From Nymphaea colorata (taxonomy: Eukaryota > Streptophyta > Magnoliopsida > Nymphaeales > Nymphaeaceae): DNA of 64,000 bases. The notes below the pieces were generated by a model. The model ran no database searches and had not been told where the DNA came from. It saw only the letters and a list, made by a program, of their open reading frames with translations. The stretch is taken from the NCBI RefSeq assembly GCF_008831285.2, contig NC_045140.1, positions 15,994,370-16,058,369 on the forward strand. Reading direction: 5' to 3'. Position numbers and translations under genes: made by a program. Below, piece by piece: positions 51,430-63,613 of the stretch; the first letter of the stretch is position 1; each line of letters begins with the position of its first letter.

Positions 51430-54400
51430 GGGCCCTAATGGAGTTATGAACTGAATTGAACAGAACATTCTTGATGACCTTAAGGTAGAGAAAAGGAAGA
51501 AAGGCAGAAATAAGTGACAGATAAACAGGCTGACATGAGAGTAAAACCAGTTACCTGTGACATGAGGTTATGAACTTGTTCAACAGTTATTTTTGAACTG
51601 TCACAGCTGATCCTTGGAAGTTCAGATTCGTCCTGGACCTGAACCCAGCACATTTAAAGAATGGGATCAATCAAGAAAATCAAAAGAAACGGCTATGAAA
51701 ATACAAACAAAACCAAACCATAAAAAGAAAATGAAGGAAGATGTTAAGGAATGGTAAAAGGAGATGCATGTAATATATGCCAAAGTGGACTACAATCATG
51801 TACCCTTTTGTCATGATGATGTGTACACAAAGGGCATTCAAGTTGGATGTACTTGTTGATGTTGGATCAACTCTAACAACTAGAGTTTCTAAATTACCAA
51901 GACCAGAAAGAATACATATTTCTTAAAACAGAGTCAAATATCCTAGAAAACCTATATCCAACTTTGGTTTGACCCCTCAAAATCTGAAGGATGACCTTCT
52001 TAACTTCAAAACGAGACAAAAGACACCCTTGTCTGAAAGCCAACAGCAATCCCTTGAAAGACCAAAACTGCTTGAAAACGAAGTAAGAACCTTAGGCACT
52101 TACAAACTGAATAACTTTACAAAGTCTCTGCAATTTGATTTGCCAAAACATGAAAATCATTGTTACCAACTCAACACAAACCACAATTTCTGCCCACCAG
52201 TAATAAGCACGTTATAGTGTTGATTTTTTGAGCCTGAATACATATTATACGTATATATTGTGGAAAATCATTTTCATAAACCAGTGCAGGGAATGCAGAC
52301 AATGTTGCAGATGTTTACCCAGTCAAATGCATGCATACAAAAACACACATATATACGTATATTACAAAATCAAGTCAAAGATTTCACACAGGCAAAACCT
52401 ATTTTGAGACATGTTAATAACCAACTATTTGCACATGTTCAATTGTTAGACTATCAGTTGGTGTAAGTTAAACTGTATGGAAATGTGTGAACTGCTTCAA
52501 CCAAACCAACAATGGTTGAATGACATCTATATACGTGTTCTCTTGTCAAATTCTTACTTGGGTTTTCTCCCCACTTTGTTCATGAATGGAAACAGAGTTC
52601 AAAATAATCTATCATTTTTCACATGGTAATAGAGGGGGCGCTTGATGAAGAAAATTTGGGCCTCAATGAAGGCCTGCAGTCGACCAAAGAGATTGTGCTT
52701 CTTCACCAAAGCACTAACATGATCCACACTCTCAAATTTCTGCAGCAAAATTGGGCTTCCTACAGTCATAAAGCAAAAGAAAATCAATTTTACAGCAAAG
52801 ATGACATTGACGATTAGGGTGTCTCTCAACTAAGCATTCATGGAGGCATGAATATAGCCGCTGATGAAGATCATGGGCTAACAGTTGTCGACATTCTCAT
52901 AAGGCTGCTGACTAAGGATTTCTTTACACTTCATCCCAAACTTGGTTTATAGTTCACTCCCACACCAAGTTTGCCAGGGAGTATTGAGAGACACATTGAT
53001 AACCAACTATTTGCACATGGTCAATTGTTAAGAGTATCAGCTGGTGTAAGTAAAACTATATGGGTGTGGGAACTGCTTCAACCAGACTAATAACAGCAAC
53101 ATCTATATAAGTGTTCCATTGTCAAGTCCTTACTTTGGTTTTCTTCCCACTCTGTTTATGAATGAAAATAGAGTTCAAAATATTTTTATCTTCTTTATTT
53201 TTCAACAAAACCATGGAACAGCAATATACTCTACAAAAGAGGTACTGACCACATAATAGAATGTTCATGCCAATGGCAAAAAGAACATGCCTTTGTGGAA
53301 ATCCACGCAAGGGCATTAGCTACATACACAATCCAGACAAGTGGCTACTCAACATTTAACAACATAAAAATTTAACCACTCCACCAGAAAATTTACCAAC
53401 TAGCATTGTGATAACCTGAATGAACTTGCAAGAAAGCCAGCAACAAAGTGAAGAATTTACCTCCCTTTTCCTTTTGAGTTATAGGAAAAGATCTTAGCCG
53501 TGAATGGGATAGGTGGTTCTCTGTTTGTTCCAATTTCTCCGATGCGCACAAGAACAAAAGGAAAAAAGAAACAAGAGCATTACACTATGATAAATAATTT
53601 GACTTAAGTGTAAATTTGATTCCATGACGAAATTAACTGTAAAAAAGAAGAAAAACAAAAAAATACAATAAATTTATTTTTTACATTTTTCGTTTATCTC
53701 TTTTTTTCCATTAGTATCATGATATTTTTGAAAATATCACAAAATTTGTGACACTGATATATATGTGTGTGTGTGTGTAAATGACTCTTTAGTCCTTCAT
53801 AAAGGTTCATTTCAACATTTAGAGCAAGAGTTTGTTGTTTTATTTTTATCTCTCGTTTGATGTTAAGCATTAAAAAATTAATTTACCCTTAAAAATAATA
53901 AGGCAAATAAAGTTAGACTTACATTAACCATTAAAGGACTTACATCACAATGATGCCCCAAAAAGTTCGACATAAAGGCCTTAAAGAAAGGATACGTTGG
54001 TAACTATATTTGCAGCATTAAATAAGAGAGTAAAGTAAAATGATACAAAGCTCTACTTTCAAGGCCCAAGATAAGCATTATGAAGGTAAAATATTTGAGC
54101 ATTGTACAGACTATTAAAGTGCAGAAGGGTTATGGATTATGAATATTCCATGATGCAATAGGAATTTGGAGAAACCAGCATATAGAAAGAAGATTTAGCT
54201 ACATAAAAGAAAGAAAAAGAGGTGAACAACAGAAACATGTAACACAGGAGCTAGGAAGAAAAAATCCACAGTAATCACATTAACAGGTATTTGGCACTCA
54301 CCAAGATCTGAAATTTGTCCTGCAACGTATTCCCTGTTTCCCAATAATGGAGAAGAAGAAAGGGTATTCACCCACTACTTGTTCCATAGGATACCTAGGA

Positions 54401-56145
54401 AATGGGAGTCCAGAGAGGAGTTAAAATATGTTATATAAAATGCATAATACTGTAAAGACAAAGAAAGATATGAGTTAGTAATAAATTTCGAATGTCATAA
54501 ACCAAACAGTCAAGACAACAAAGAAATAGCTGTTACAGGAACACAGAATATTGTTAGAATTCTTAGAAATACAAAGTAAAATGAGAACAAAAGCATCTGA
54601 GCTAGCCAAAAGTACCTGCTTACAGTGATGTCCAAAATCTTCAATTTTGTTCAGAGGATCTGTCTGAGACAGGTTCATTAGGAGGTATGTAGCCCTGAGG
54701 GTATGTTCAAAATGCACCAATCTCTACTTTCCCAGCAGAGATGATCCGTATAGGGTCTATCACAAGCTCACAACTGCCAAGAAGGGTTCCAGACAACCAA
54801 CCACATTTTCACCAGCCTGTGCAAGAGAGAAAATGGAACTAATTTCATACAATCATCAAAAGAACAGTAAAGCGGAAGAGAACTTCTTGAAAAGGAATTT
54901 CTGAATATATCAAGAAAAATAAGCTAGGATAAGTATGTAATGTAACTTCAAAACATATTTACGCAGTTTCAACCTTTCCAAAGGGGATTGGCAAGCAAAC
55001 AACAAACATCATGAATGTTCAGAACACATAGTGAGGGTGAATGAATAAACAATGCACATGAGAATCTTTCATGGGAACGCTGTAGCAATTGAAAAGTGAC
55101 TCATTGCCTTAAACAAGAGAGTCGAATATGATAAATGAGGGCATCTCACAGGCAAGTATTCTGTACCTCCTTACCATCAGTTGGACACTAAATACTATCC
55201 TCTCTCCATATATTCAAGCAAAATAACTTAAGAATCTGTCAAAATCATTAAACCCTCCAGCCTCTTCTCCCTTTTCTTCCATGCTCTGTTACCTTCCACA
55301 GTAGACCTACCACAGAATTAATAAATAGCACAACTGAAATTGATTTCATCCTTCTGTGCACATCCTTACCAGTCAGATGACAAAAGAGAAGAAAAACATC
55401 CTCATTATGCACAAGTAAGACTAGCAGAATCGAGCACGTCGTATAAAACATTTACAAAATTCAGAATCTAACTCAGATATATTCTTATTCTTGATAAGCC
55501 CCGGAAAATTTGAAACTGCAGCTGATCAATAAGTATTTCTAGATAGCCTAATGAATCGTTTACATAAAAAGTAACCAATAAATGTTCGTCGCCGATTTGT
55601 TTACTCCTTCAGTCCAAACCCGTAATGGTCCTACTTAAGATGCATCAAATATTCGAACAACCATACAAGTCATTTTGATAATCAATATCTCCATTTGCAT
55701 GCGCCATGAAAGAAAAAAGAAAAGCAACAACAAAGGAGAAAGTCACAAACGATGAGGCATACCAGTTTGTTCGTCTGTGAATAATCAACCATCTACTCAT
55801 AAGCATCCGCCTGCGCATTCACCTAGTTCCGGTCCCTTCCGCAGGGGGCGCAAACGCGTCCAAGACGATTATGGTATCACCGTCGGTCTTACCCTGCATC
55901 AACCCCATTACCTCGATCGTCCCTCCAAAGCGTGCACGAACCACCATCTTCAGGAGCGCCAATGCGGAGATTTAATCGCCTTCTTGAAGTAATGCGGGTC
56001 GTTGTTCCACGGCTTCTCTTTCTGCGTTCTTTGTCTGCAACGCCTTGTCGTAGAAATAAAATGGCGTCCGACTCCAGCACCTCCATATTCACAACGTTAT
56101 TCTCCAAATCCCACGTCTGCTGAGCGTCAATGAAGGACCCATCTG
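51430..56145 (-). pseudogene. CSN5: Pseudogene of COP9 signalosome subunit 5 (CSN5/AJH), introns retained
   Basis: Seven recognisable exons on the minus strand: about 56145-55763 ([55 protein letters not shown]), 54816-54616 (AGKVEIGAF, KIEDFGHHCKQ), 54449-54302 (SSLDSHF, WVNTLSSSPLLGNREYVAG), about 53545-53461 (SEKLEQTENHLSHSR), 51638-51555 (KITVEQVHNLMSQ) and 51478 to about 51440 (VIKNVLFNS). Most exon edges still have GT or AG, so the copy arose by DNA duplication, not retroposition. Breaks: frameshifts near 56060, 56030, 55975 and 55824; stops TAG at 55793-55795, TGA at 54707-54709 and TAG at 54375-54377; and a deletion near 54790 that joins ENVVG directly to EPFLAVV. That deletion removes the JAMM metalloprotease motif (the HxH zinc ligands and following Asp). 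CSN5 is the deneddylase of the COP9 signalosome, so this copy cannot encode an active enzyme. An intact gene must lie elsewhere. Confidence 0.9.
52393..53212 (+). mobile_element. Miniature Copia-type LTR element inside a CSN5-pseudogene intron
   Basis: Two direct repeats of 222-223 bp lie at 52400-52621 and 52982-53204. They start TATT(TT)GAGA and share ATAACCAACTATTTGCACAT and GAACTGCTTCAACCA, and both end ATTTTTCA. After the left LTR comes TGGTAATAGAGG (52624-52635), 9 of 12 bases matching the initiator-Met-tRNA primer site. A purine tract CCAGGGAG precedes the right LTR. The internal 360 bp keeps a remnant of the Copia reverse transcriptase/RNase H C-terminus, LTKDFFTLHPKLGL then stop, at 52908-52952. 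CAAAACC flanks both sides (52393-52399 and 53206-53212), suggesting the target duplication. The LTRs differ at many positions, so it is old. It lies in the intron at 51639-53460. Confidence 0.85.
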
Positions 56146-56971
56146 AACACAGATAGGACGATGATGCCCTGTAAAACGAGCAAAACCACAGACCTCCAGG
56201 ATAAAGAAAACGGAAACATACCCGAAAAACAAGAAGATCGAGGGATATATTCATTTTCACCAAGAACGTGTCCTAAACAGCAATCGATAGCGACGACAGG
56301 TTACTGCTGTGCTTCAAAGATCGGCCGGACGGAAAAACTTGAAACCGCGAGATCCGATGGCGGGAAAACGATCTCCGGATGATTACGGAAGCGGGCAGAA
56401 CGTCTTATAGAAGCTTCCCGACGACGGAACGAACCGGACCGGGACGGGACGGTAAACTCCAAATTCCCATCAGCATTCACCTCGCAAGCGGCGAAAAATT
56501 TGAGGGCAAAAAGAGAATAAAAATGAGCGAGAAATAGTTACATTTTTTCGGAAAAATTCTCAGAAAGTTCTGACAGTGAGCAAGCAAAAGTTCTTACTAA
56601 TACATCGAAGTGCAAAGATTTATCTTCATGTCTTGCGAACCGCCGACAACTATTTCTCCAACTCGTTCCAAACTACCCTAAGGAAAATTTCTAGCAGCCA
56701 AGAAAAAGATTGTTGTTTAAATCTATCTATTGTTTGAGTGAGAACGTTTTTCGCACAAATTGATAAAATCGGTTGAATCTACAAAGAAAATTTTATAAAA
56801 ACCATACCTCCGTCTTTGAAATACCTTTATTAAAAGCGTTTTGACTACATGGCTTCAATGGAGATCCTATTGCTTCTTAAATTTACATTCATTCCTCGAC
56901 TTCCATGACTACATGGTAGCAAAGAATTTAGCACTTCTTCTTCATTTCTTCACCATCTCCCCAAGTTATTA

Positions 56972-57150
56972 ACAGCGGCAGAGCTAGAAATGTTTAGTTG
57001 AGGGGCATTGTTAATGCATCAAAAATTTTTTTTAAGGGCAGTCATATATACATAATGAAAGAATCATGAGGTATCAATGTAAAAATATTCAAACTTATGT
57101 GGGCGGGTGTGGGCATAGGCCCACACTAGCCTATATGTGCCTCCATCACT
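56972..57150. repeat. Degenerate dispersed repeat of the GGCGGAGCCAG...GGCTCCGCC type
   Basis: The left part CAGCGGCAGAGCTAGAAA and the right part GTGCCTCCATCACTGC are imperfect inverted ends. GGGCATTG and a GGCATAGGCCCACACTAGCC block lie inside. A similar arrangement occurs at about 59525-59720 (AGCGAGCCAAAA ... AAGCCCACCCTTGGCCTGGTCACTG) and a right-end-like fragment occurs at about 47765-47815. Elements with such ends are common in plant genomes; this assignment is by eye. Confidence 0.4.
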
Positions 57151-59735
57151 GCAAGTTAGCAATCTTGATTGCATCCGCCAAGTTTAGTTTGGGTCAGGCT
57201 TTCTCCGAGTACCAAAATAAACAACCGATCTCTTGAATATTGGCTTTATCTATATCTGCAAATAAATAATATGCCATTTTCCAAACTCTATGATACTTTC
57301 TTTAACCACGTCTCAATTAGCTTAAAAAAATTGTTGGGGAAGACATCCAACTAGGGTCACATTCATTGTTGGCTTCCAACATAGCATTTGCCATGTCTGA
57401 CTACGTCACACCACAACTGCATGATCATTAACTATCCTTAATGAGATGGGTGTAATCAGGGGCAAAGTAAGGTAGGGCTCGCATGGGCCCATTTTCTTTA
57501 AAAAAAAATTACATGTAAATTTAAAAAAATTCACTTGTTCTATATAAAAATTTTGAAAAATGATATTTCGGCCCTAATCAAAATTTAGAAACTTTAATTT
57601 GGTCTGCCTCATGAAAATTTTTTGGCTTTGGTCTTAAGTATAATAGATAGAGTGGAGGCTAATAGGCAGTCACTATTCACGTCAAAATCACATTTGTGTT
57701 GCAAAAGAAAGCGGGGAGAAAGAAGTGAAAGAGGAATGACCACCACCGGTAAGCATAATAACACTAAACGCATATATGGTAAGGGAGTGAATGAGCCAAA
57801 AGTGAGGGTTTGTATGAAATACTCATCTTGCTCACCCCATGAAGAAGTCATCATGGAAGAAGTTTTCCTTTGGCGACTGAGAATTGGTTAGGACAGTGTA
57901 ACAAAATCTCAACCGGAACTTTCCGTTCCTGATTTCCGTTTGACGGAGTCATGACTTCGTATTTGAAACATTTTCTCGTCGCCCTTCACTTTGTATGCTA
58001 CAAGTCTTCCTCGAGCAGTAACAGTTAAAACTGTTTCATGTTTGATGGTGTCCGAGCTATCATGATTGGAACACCGAAATTCCTTTAATGGGGACAAATT
58101 TTAAGTTTATTAGTTATATGACAGAAAAACGAAAGCTTTCCAAAAGAAAGATTATATTGTATTAACAAAATTAGGCTTATTTTTTATATTGACTTTAAAA
58201 GGTAAAATGCGAAAATTCTCTATTGATTTAACAATTGGTTTTTTAAAAATAAATTTGTAAGTCCTTTGGTTGACCACAGAAAATTTTAAGTGTATTTTTT
58301 ATTGTTACCAATTCCATAGATGAGTTTCCGAAAATTCTTCAAAAGAAAAGAGTGGGAGGTTCATGTGTCCTAAGACAAAAATGTGCAAATACACGCTACA
58401 AAAGTACGTAACTAAAATATTTAACTACTGATTTCGACTTTACAAGGTGCAAACTCTAAAAGAAAAATAAGAAAAACTTAATATTTTAAAGTATAATTTG
58501 TTTAAACAATCTTTTTTTTTAGTTACACAAAAAATACCTTGATTTTTTTTTTTTTGCGTGTGCAGGTACTTCACCACTAATCGGCGATCTAGTAATATTT
58601 TATGAGTACCCAATAAATAATCCAAAAATTAAATTGAAATATTTTCTGAGCTGGAGAGTAGTCCACGGTAGAAAAGAAAAAGTAGTGGAATTTAAAAAAT
58701 CTCCACTGGAAATAAATAAACGAAAAGGGAGGAGTTTGAAAGAGGAAGTATGAAAAATAAGTAGTGTAACAGAAAATAAAATCAGTTTGGGTAAACAAAT
58801 AGTTACTGAGAAAAAAAAGAAATGTGAAAGGTAATTTATCATTGGTTTATGTATTCATGTTATTGAAGTGAGATCTGAGTACGCAAGAAAATATATGAAT
58901 AATATCTCTAATGAAAAAATAAAAAGGAAGAAAGAGAGGAAAATGTGGGTGCAAATATGTGAAAAGATACTAATGCACAAAAAAAGTGAAATGAAGTACT
59001 GAATTAAAAAAAAAAAAACCCAATTCAAGATAAACAAAGGGAATGGTGTAGAGGAAAATCTATGATAATTACTGCTGACCATTTTACTTCCAAATGAAGT
59101 ATGAACAGAAATGAGCGTGAAAGAAGATCGTATTTATGATCATTTCAAAAGTCAGATTTTGAAAAAGGATGAGAAAAGTTTATAGAGAACAACATGCTAA
59201 ATTTTGAGGCACACAAATATCATGACATTTCCTCTTAAGTTGATTAATTTTATGAAAATTTTGAACGGGCTCCTAAAAGATGAGGGCGACTTGGGTGGTA
59301 AAATGCTATAATAAATAACTTGTTCTGCCTCAAAGATATGTTCTTATTTGGAATTAGTGTTATGGGTGAGGCAATGAGTCATAGGCATGTTAACGGATGG
59401 TCATTAGTTAGTATTTTAATTCGTTTAAAAAAAGAACACAACAAAATTTGAACTTAATTCAGGGTCTTTGACTTTCGACCAGCTTTACATTCTCCTCTTT
59501 ATGTTCGCTGGCCACTCTCGATCAATAGCGAGCCAAAAATTTGTGGCTTGAGGAGCATTAATAGATAATGCCAAATTTGAAATCACGTAAAAAGTTTCAA
59601 ATTTAAGAGGCACCTATATGTAATAAATTAAGTTATGTAAGAACACTAATATATAAATAAACTAAATTGTGTAGGTCGATGTGAGCAACTGCCGACAAGC
59701 CCACCCTTGGCCTGGTCACTGTTCTTAATATTCCA

Positions 59736-59903
59736 TTAAAGGATGTTTGACAACATGAATACTAACAGTGTTTCATGAATGTCTTTAAAATTAGAGCATA
59801 TCGATGGTACAATGCATTTTAGTGTTCTATAAATTGATCTCAATATTTGGGATAAATTTATAAAACATTATGTTCCTATTCATATTATCAAACACCCCTT
59901 TAA
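59736..59903. mobile_element. MITE with about 26-bp terminal inverted repeats
   Basis: The left end TTAAAGGATGTTTGACAACA (continuing TGAATA) and the reverse complement of the right end, TTAAAGGGGTGTTTGATAAT (continuing ATGAATA), match over about 26 bases with a few differences. The whole unit is about 168 bp, AT-rich and non-coding. The terminal TTA/TAA would fit a Tourist/Harbinger or similar insertion preference, but the target duplication cannot be separated from the ends. Confidence 0.6.
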
Positions 59904-62773
59904 GAAACATTTGGTAACAGGAATACAACGGATTTCACAAACACTACATTTCATACCCCTTTAAGGCAAGAAAGTCTGATATGGTTCCTTTTCGAGTCAG
60001 TGGGATTTCTCACTACCCAATAGAAGGTCGAACCCTCCACCCAACCCTTCTTCTATCTATAGTTCATTTTACAGTATTCAATTTTTTTTTTTTTTTGAAT
60101 AACAGAAACAGCCAAAGGAACAATAGTGACTAGCAGTGACATGCTTGTGGGTGCCTCGGATGACTGGAGGCAAGTTCCAAACAATAAATAAAATAGTTGC
60201 TACCTGGTACTGAGCAACTCCTGGTCTTAAATCTAACCTCTTAGGCAGGTCGGGTCCTGTTCTCGACTTGTTTTTTTTAGATTTTATTTGCCATCACCAG
60301 TTCCTGCTCTGGCTGTTTGCTCTGCAACGCTGTCTCCTGCCATGAATCAGCAATCAACCCAATGAATTTCGTCTACAAAGATCTTCCTACTCTGTATTCA
60401 CGGTTGGTTATAATGAATACCAATGCATTGCTATTTACATACGTTAAACGTTATTTTCCTTATTCATGGCAAATAAATGCTTCCTTGTCAAATTTTTCTT
60501 GTGATATAATATGTTCGATCATTATTCTTCCAAACAACATATGGTGTGCCTTCAACCAAGTAAAATACCGAGAATTTATTTGCAATATTTTCTTTAAAGA
60601 ACTTTTGGAAGGAAGAATGCAGTCTGTGTTTCGGCAAAACATTGTTTCTGCATGTGTTTTCTGTATAGAGAGGGAGAGAAAGTCGACGAATGCTAAATGA
60701 ATCAATTACTTCATCCCTAGAGTGTAGGCAGTGGCTTTGATGGGTGTGTCTTTTAGCAACCCCAATGCTTGGGAAAATCATGAGCCTCCTTTCCCCCAAC
60801 AAATCTTTGGGCCTAGCACAACCCCAAGCTTTATCTTTAGTAAGGCAGCTAATGAGTACTGAAGAACTACCATTGGAACCTGATCAAATCCAGCGGCATC
60901 ATACCCTTATCTTTGTTAAAGAGCCACCAATCATTCTACTGCAACACAACCTGTCATGGTGAAGGCCACTTGGGTGCCACTACCATCTCTAAAGCTGTAA
61001 GCTTTTTGATTCTCATGAATCCTGTGAAGCCAGAGCCAACCCACTGAGCATGCCAGTTTATCCAAGTTCAGTTGATCAACACCTTGTTAATGTGTATCTG
61101 AATCATGTTCTTATATGGGGACCTTCTGTTCAGGTCACGAACAGTCGCAGTTGCGATTTTCAATAAGCGACTCGATTAGACAAGAATTATAAATGTAGAT
61201 GATGCTTGCTTTTATTATAAGGAACATGGAAAAGAATCATATTATGCTTCTTCTTCCTTTTTTTTTTTTTTTTGGTATTTTGGACAACCACCATTAAGGG
61301 CGCTGACATGAATGGCATCATTATTTTATTATCTTCGTTACCTTTTAATATTTCCACAGGAAATTATTGGCATTAATGATTCAATAATAAGCTAGGGCTT
61401 TTTATTTTAATGAGAGGATCAAAACTCTGCAACCAATGAACCTCTGTGACATAGAATGGAGCTTTACCATCGAGACTGCATGTGTAAAATGACGTGAAAT
61501 TGATTTGATATTTGCATCATGCTGAACTTTTGACTTTGCCAGCAACAAGTGGCCTCCAAAAAAAATCATTGTGGCGAGCACTTCAAGCTTGATGAAATCC
61601 ACCATTGCTATCATTGGCTTTGACTGCTTTTGCTCTGAGCCTAAACCATGCAACAGAAATCAGATTCAATCAGCAGATTTATTATTCCTGGTAGTCAAAT
61701 TCCAGGTAAGTGATAAAAAAGAGCGGATCTTGTCAATGAATCTTGGCATCCTCGCCTAAGAGACTCAGGGAATGAGACCTGTGGAATCTCATGCATAATA
61801 CAGATCAAAAATGTGATCGATCGGAAAAGTTTATGTTGGGAGTCTTTCTCTAAGGACCTGTTTAAGTGCATGAAACTTCACTGTAGAAATGAAACTTTAG
61901 TTCAAACTCAGTGGAAAGTTCCAACTACAGACAAACACGGAACTTTAGTGGAAGAAGTTTTGGAGCCATTATGGAACTTTAGTACTAACAAAATTCTTCA
62001 GAAACAGGTGGAACTGTAATACTGGGAAGAAATTTTTTGTCTGTTAACTTCTCGATGCTTAGAAGAAAGGTTCATTGGAATCGAACAAATAGGATAAATG
62101 AAGGGTAGAACAAAAATTCTACGAAAAAAATGTACCTGGTATTTAGTTCCAGGCATTCAAACGTTACCTTAGATATGTTGGAGAACAAAATCCAAATCCA
62201 AATAGACTTCTATTAAGATTTTCCTCCTGTTCGTGAAGCAGATCCACAAATGGTTTAACAGGAGGGCATCAGTCATCCTGGTTCAAAGTCACTGTGCCGA
62301 TAGACAAAAGTTCAACGCGGGGAGGTCCGGATTTGATGGGACTCATTTTCTAAGCCAATAATGCTCTCGGTGGATCAGATATGGATCTTTCCCTTGTCAG
62401 GTAGCTCCATCCAAGCTTTGGATTTTTGGAAATACTGACATCGCCCTCATGAAACTCTTACTTGTTAAATTTTGCTTCAATGGTGCCCATCCCCCCTCAT
62501 GTGACCAACACGTCTTCTAACTTTCAGCCAAACCTGAATTACTGTTTTCCCAGAGACCTCAAAACCACAGCACCCCCAAGAATCGACACAAATGGTTTTG
62601 CAATGTAAGATACAAAAAGACAAATCAAAACATGTCAAAAGTAAATTTGCATTTTCTTTTCTGCATGGCCCACAGTGACTTTCTTTTTTTTTAACTTTCA
62701 GAAATAGCCCCTACCAGTCTGACATCCACTATAGCTGCATTTCTTCACTTTCCCTTTTCAAGTTTGGTCTTAC

Positions 62774-62814
62774 ATATATATATATATATATATATAAAGA
62801 GAGAGAGAGAGAGA
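62774..62814. repeat. (TA)n(GA)n microsatellite
   Basis: A TA run of about 23 bases is followed directly by a GA run of about 17 bases. Confidence 0.9.
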
Positions 62815-63587
62815 AGATATGTGGACTTCTCCATCCAGGTTTGGACGACGAAATCTTTCAACCTCCCAGCAGTACATTAAGCGGTGTATTTACTCTTAAG
62901 CACGTATGCTCGATGCAATGCATAGGGTTGCCATGATTAGACGGAACTCAAAATAGGAAGAGAATGTGAACAATCCTTTGTATGTCCAGGCGCAAGGTGC
63001 AAAAGAAAAGACCTTGAAAACTAAGAATGCTGCTCATATAATAAGGGACCTCGTATAGATGGGACAAGTCATTGCAGTGATGATGATAAAGAGCTTCAGT
63101 AATAAAATAAAGGGCTTCTGGTTATCATTGTTTAGCATGGGGAAAAGTTGTTTTTTCTTATTCTTTTTCACACTTTGCCTCTGAATTTGCTGTTGTTTTC
63201 AGTCGATAAAACTAAACAATTGGTACTGGAGTTTCAAAAATGATGAAGAGTACTACATAGCTTAGCTTACTGAAGCTTCTTTAGGGGGGGTCTTGCTTAG
63301 GAGAGAGAGGCCATGACAACCTGCATGTGAAGATTTAATGTGCCAAAAATATCGGCACATGGCCTATCCACTGTTATTATACTGATTTTGACTGTCGGTA
63401 AAAAAAAAAAAGAAAGAAATCAAGTCCAGTCCAGTCAAGAAAATTAATTGGCGAATATCATATTTATCATTCCCCAGACTCAACTTCCTTCTGCTCGATT
63501 TTAGTTAGAAAATAATATAAAAAACAGGATCATATCTGCAGTCTTTGGCCCCATTTTCTCTAAGTTTTAATGCGTTTGGCCGTTACT

Positions 63588-63613
63588 CCCTCTCTCTCTC
63601 TCTCTCTCTCTCT
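63588..63613. repeat. (CT)n microsatellite
   Basis: A 26-base CT run. A second, shorter CT run lies at about 63749-63766. Confidence 0.9.

Noticed and set aside
52416-53195. CRISPR-like or satellite direct repeat
   Set aside because: Two long repeats with a primer-site-like sequence, purine tract and pol remnant fit an LTR element; there is no spacer array.
55889-56263. 124-codon minus-strand frame read as an intact protein
   Set aside because: It crosses the frameshifts of the CSN5 copy. The conserved residues are spread over all three frames, so it is pseudogene sequence.
60317-60700. 127-codon plus-strand frame
   Set aside because: AT-rich composition, no recognisable motif, and an equally long frame on the opposite strand.
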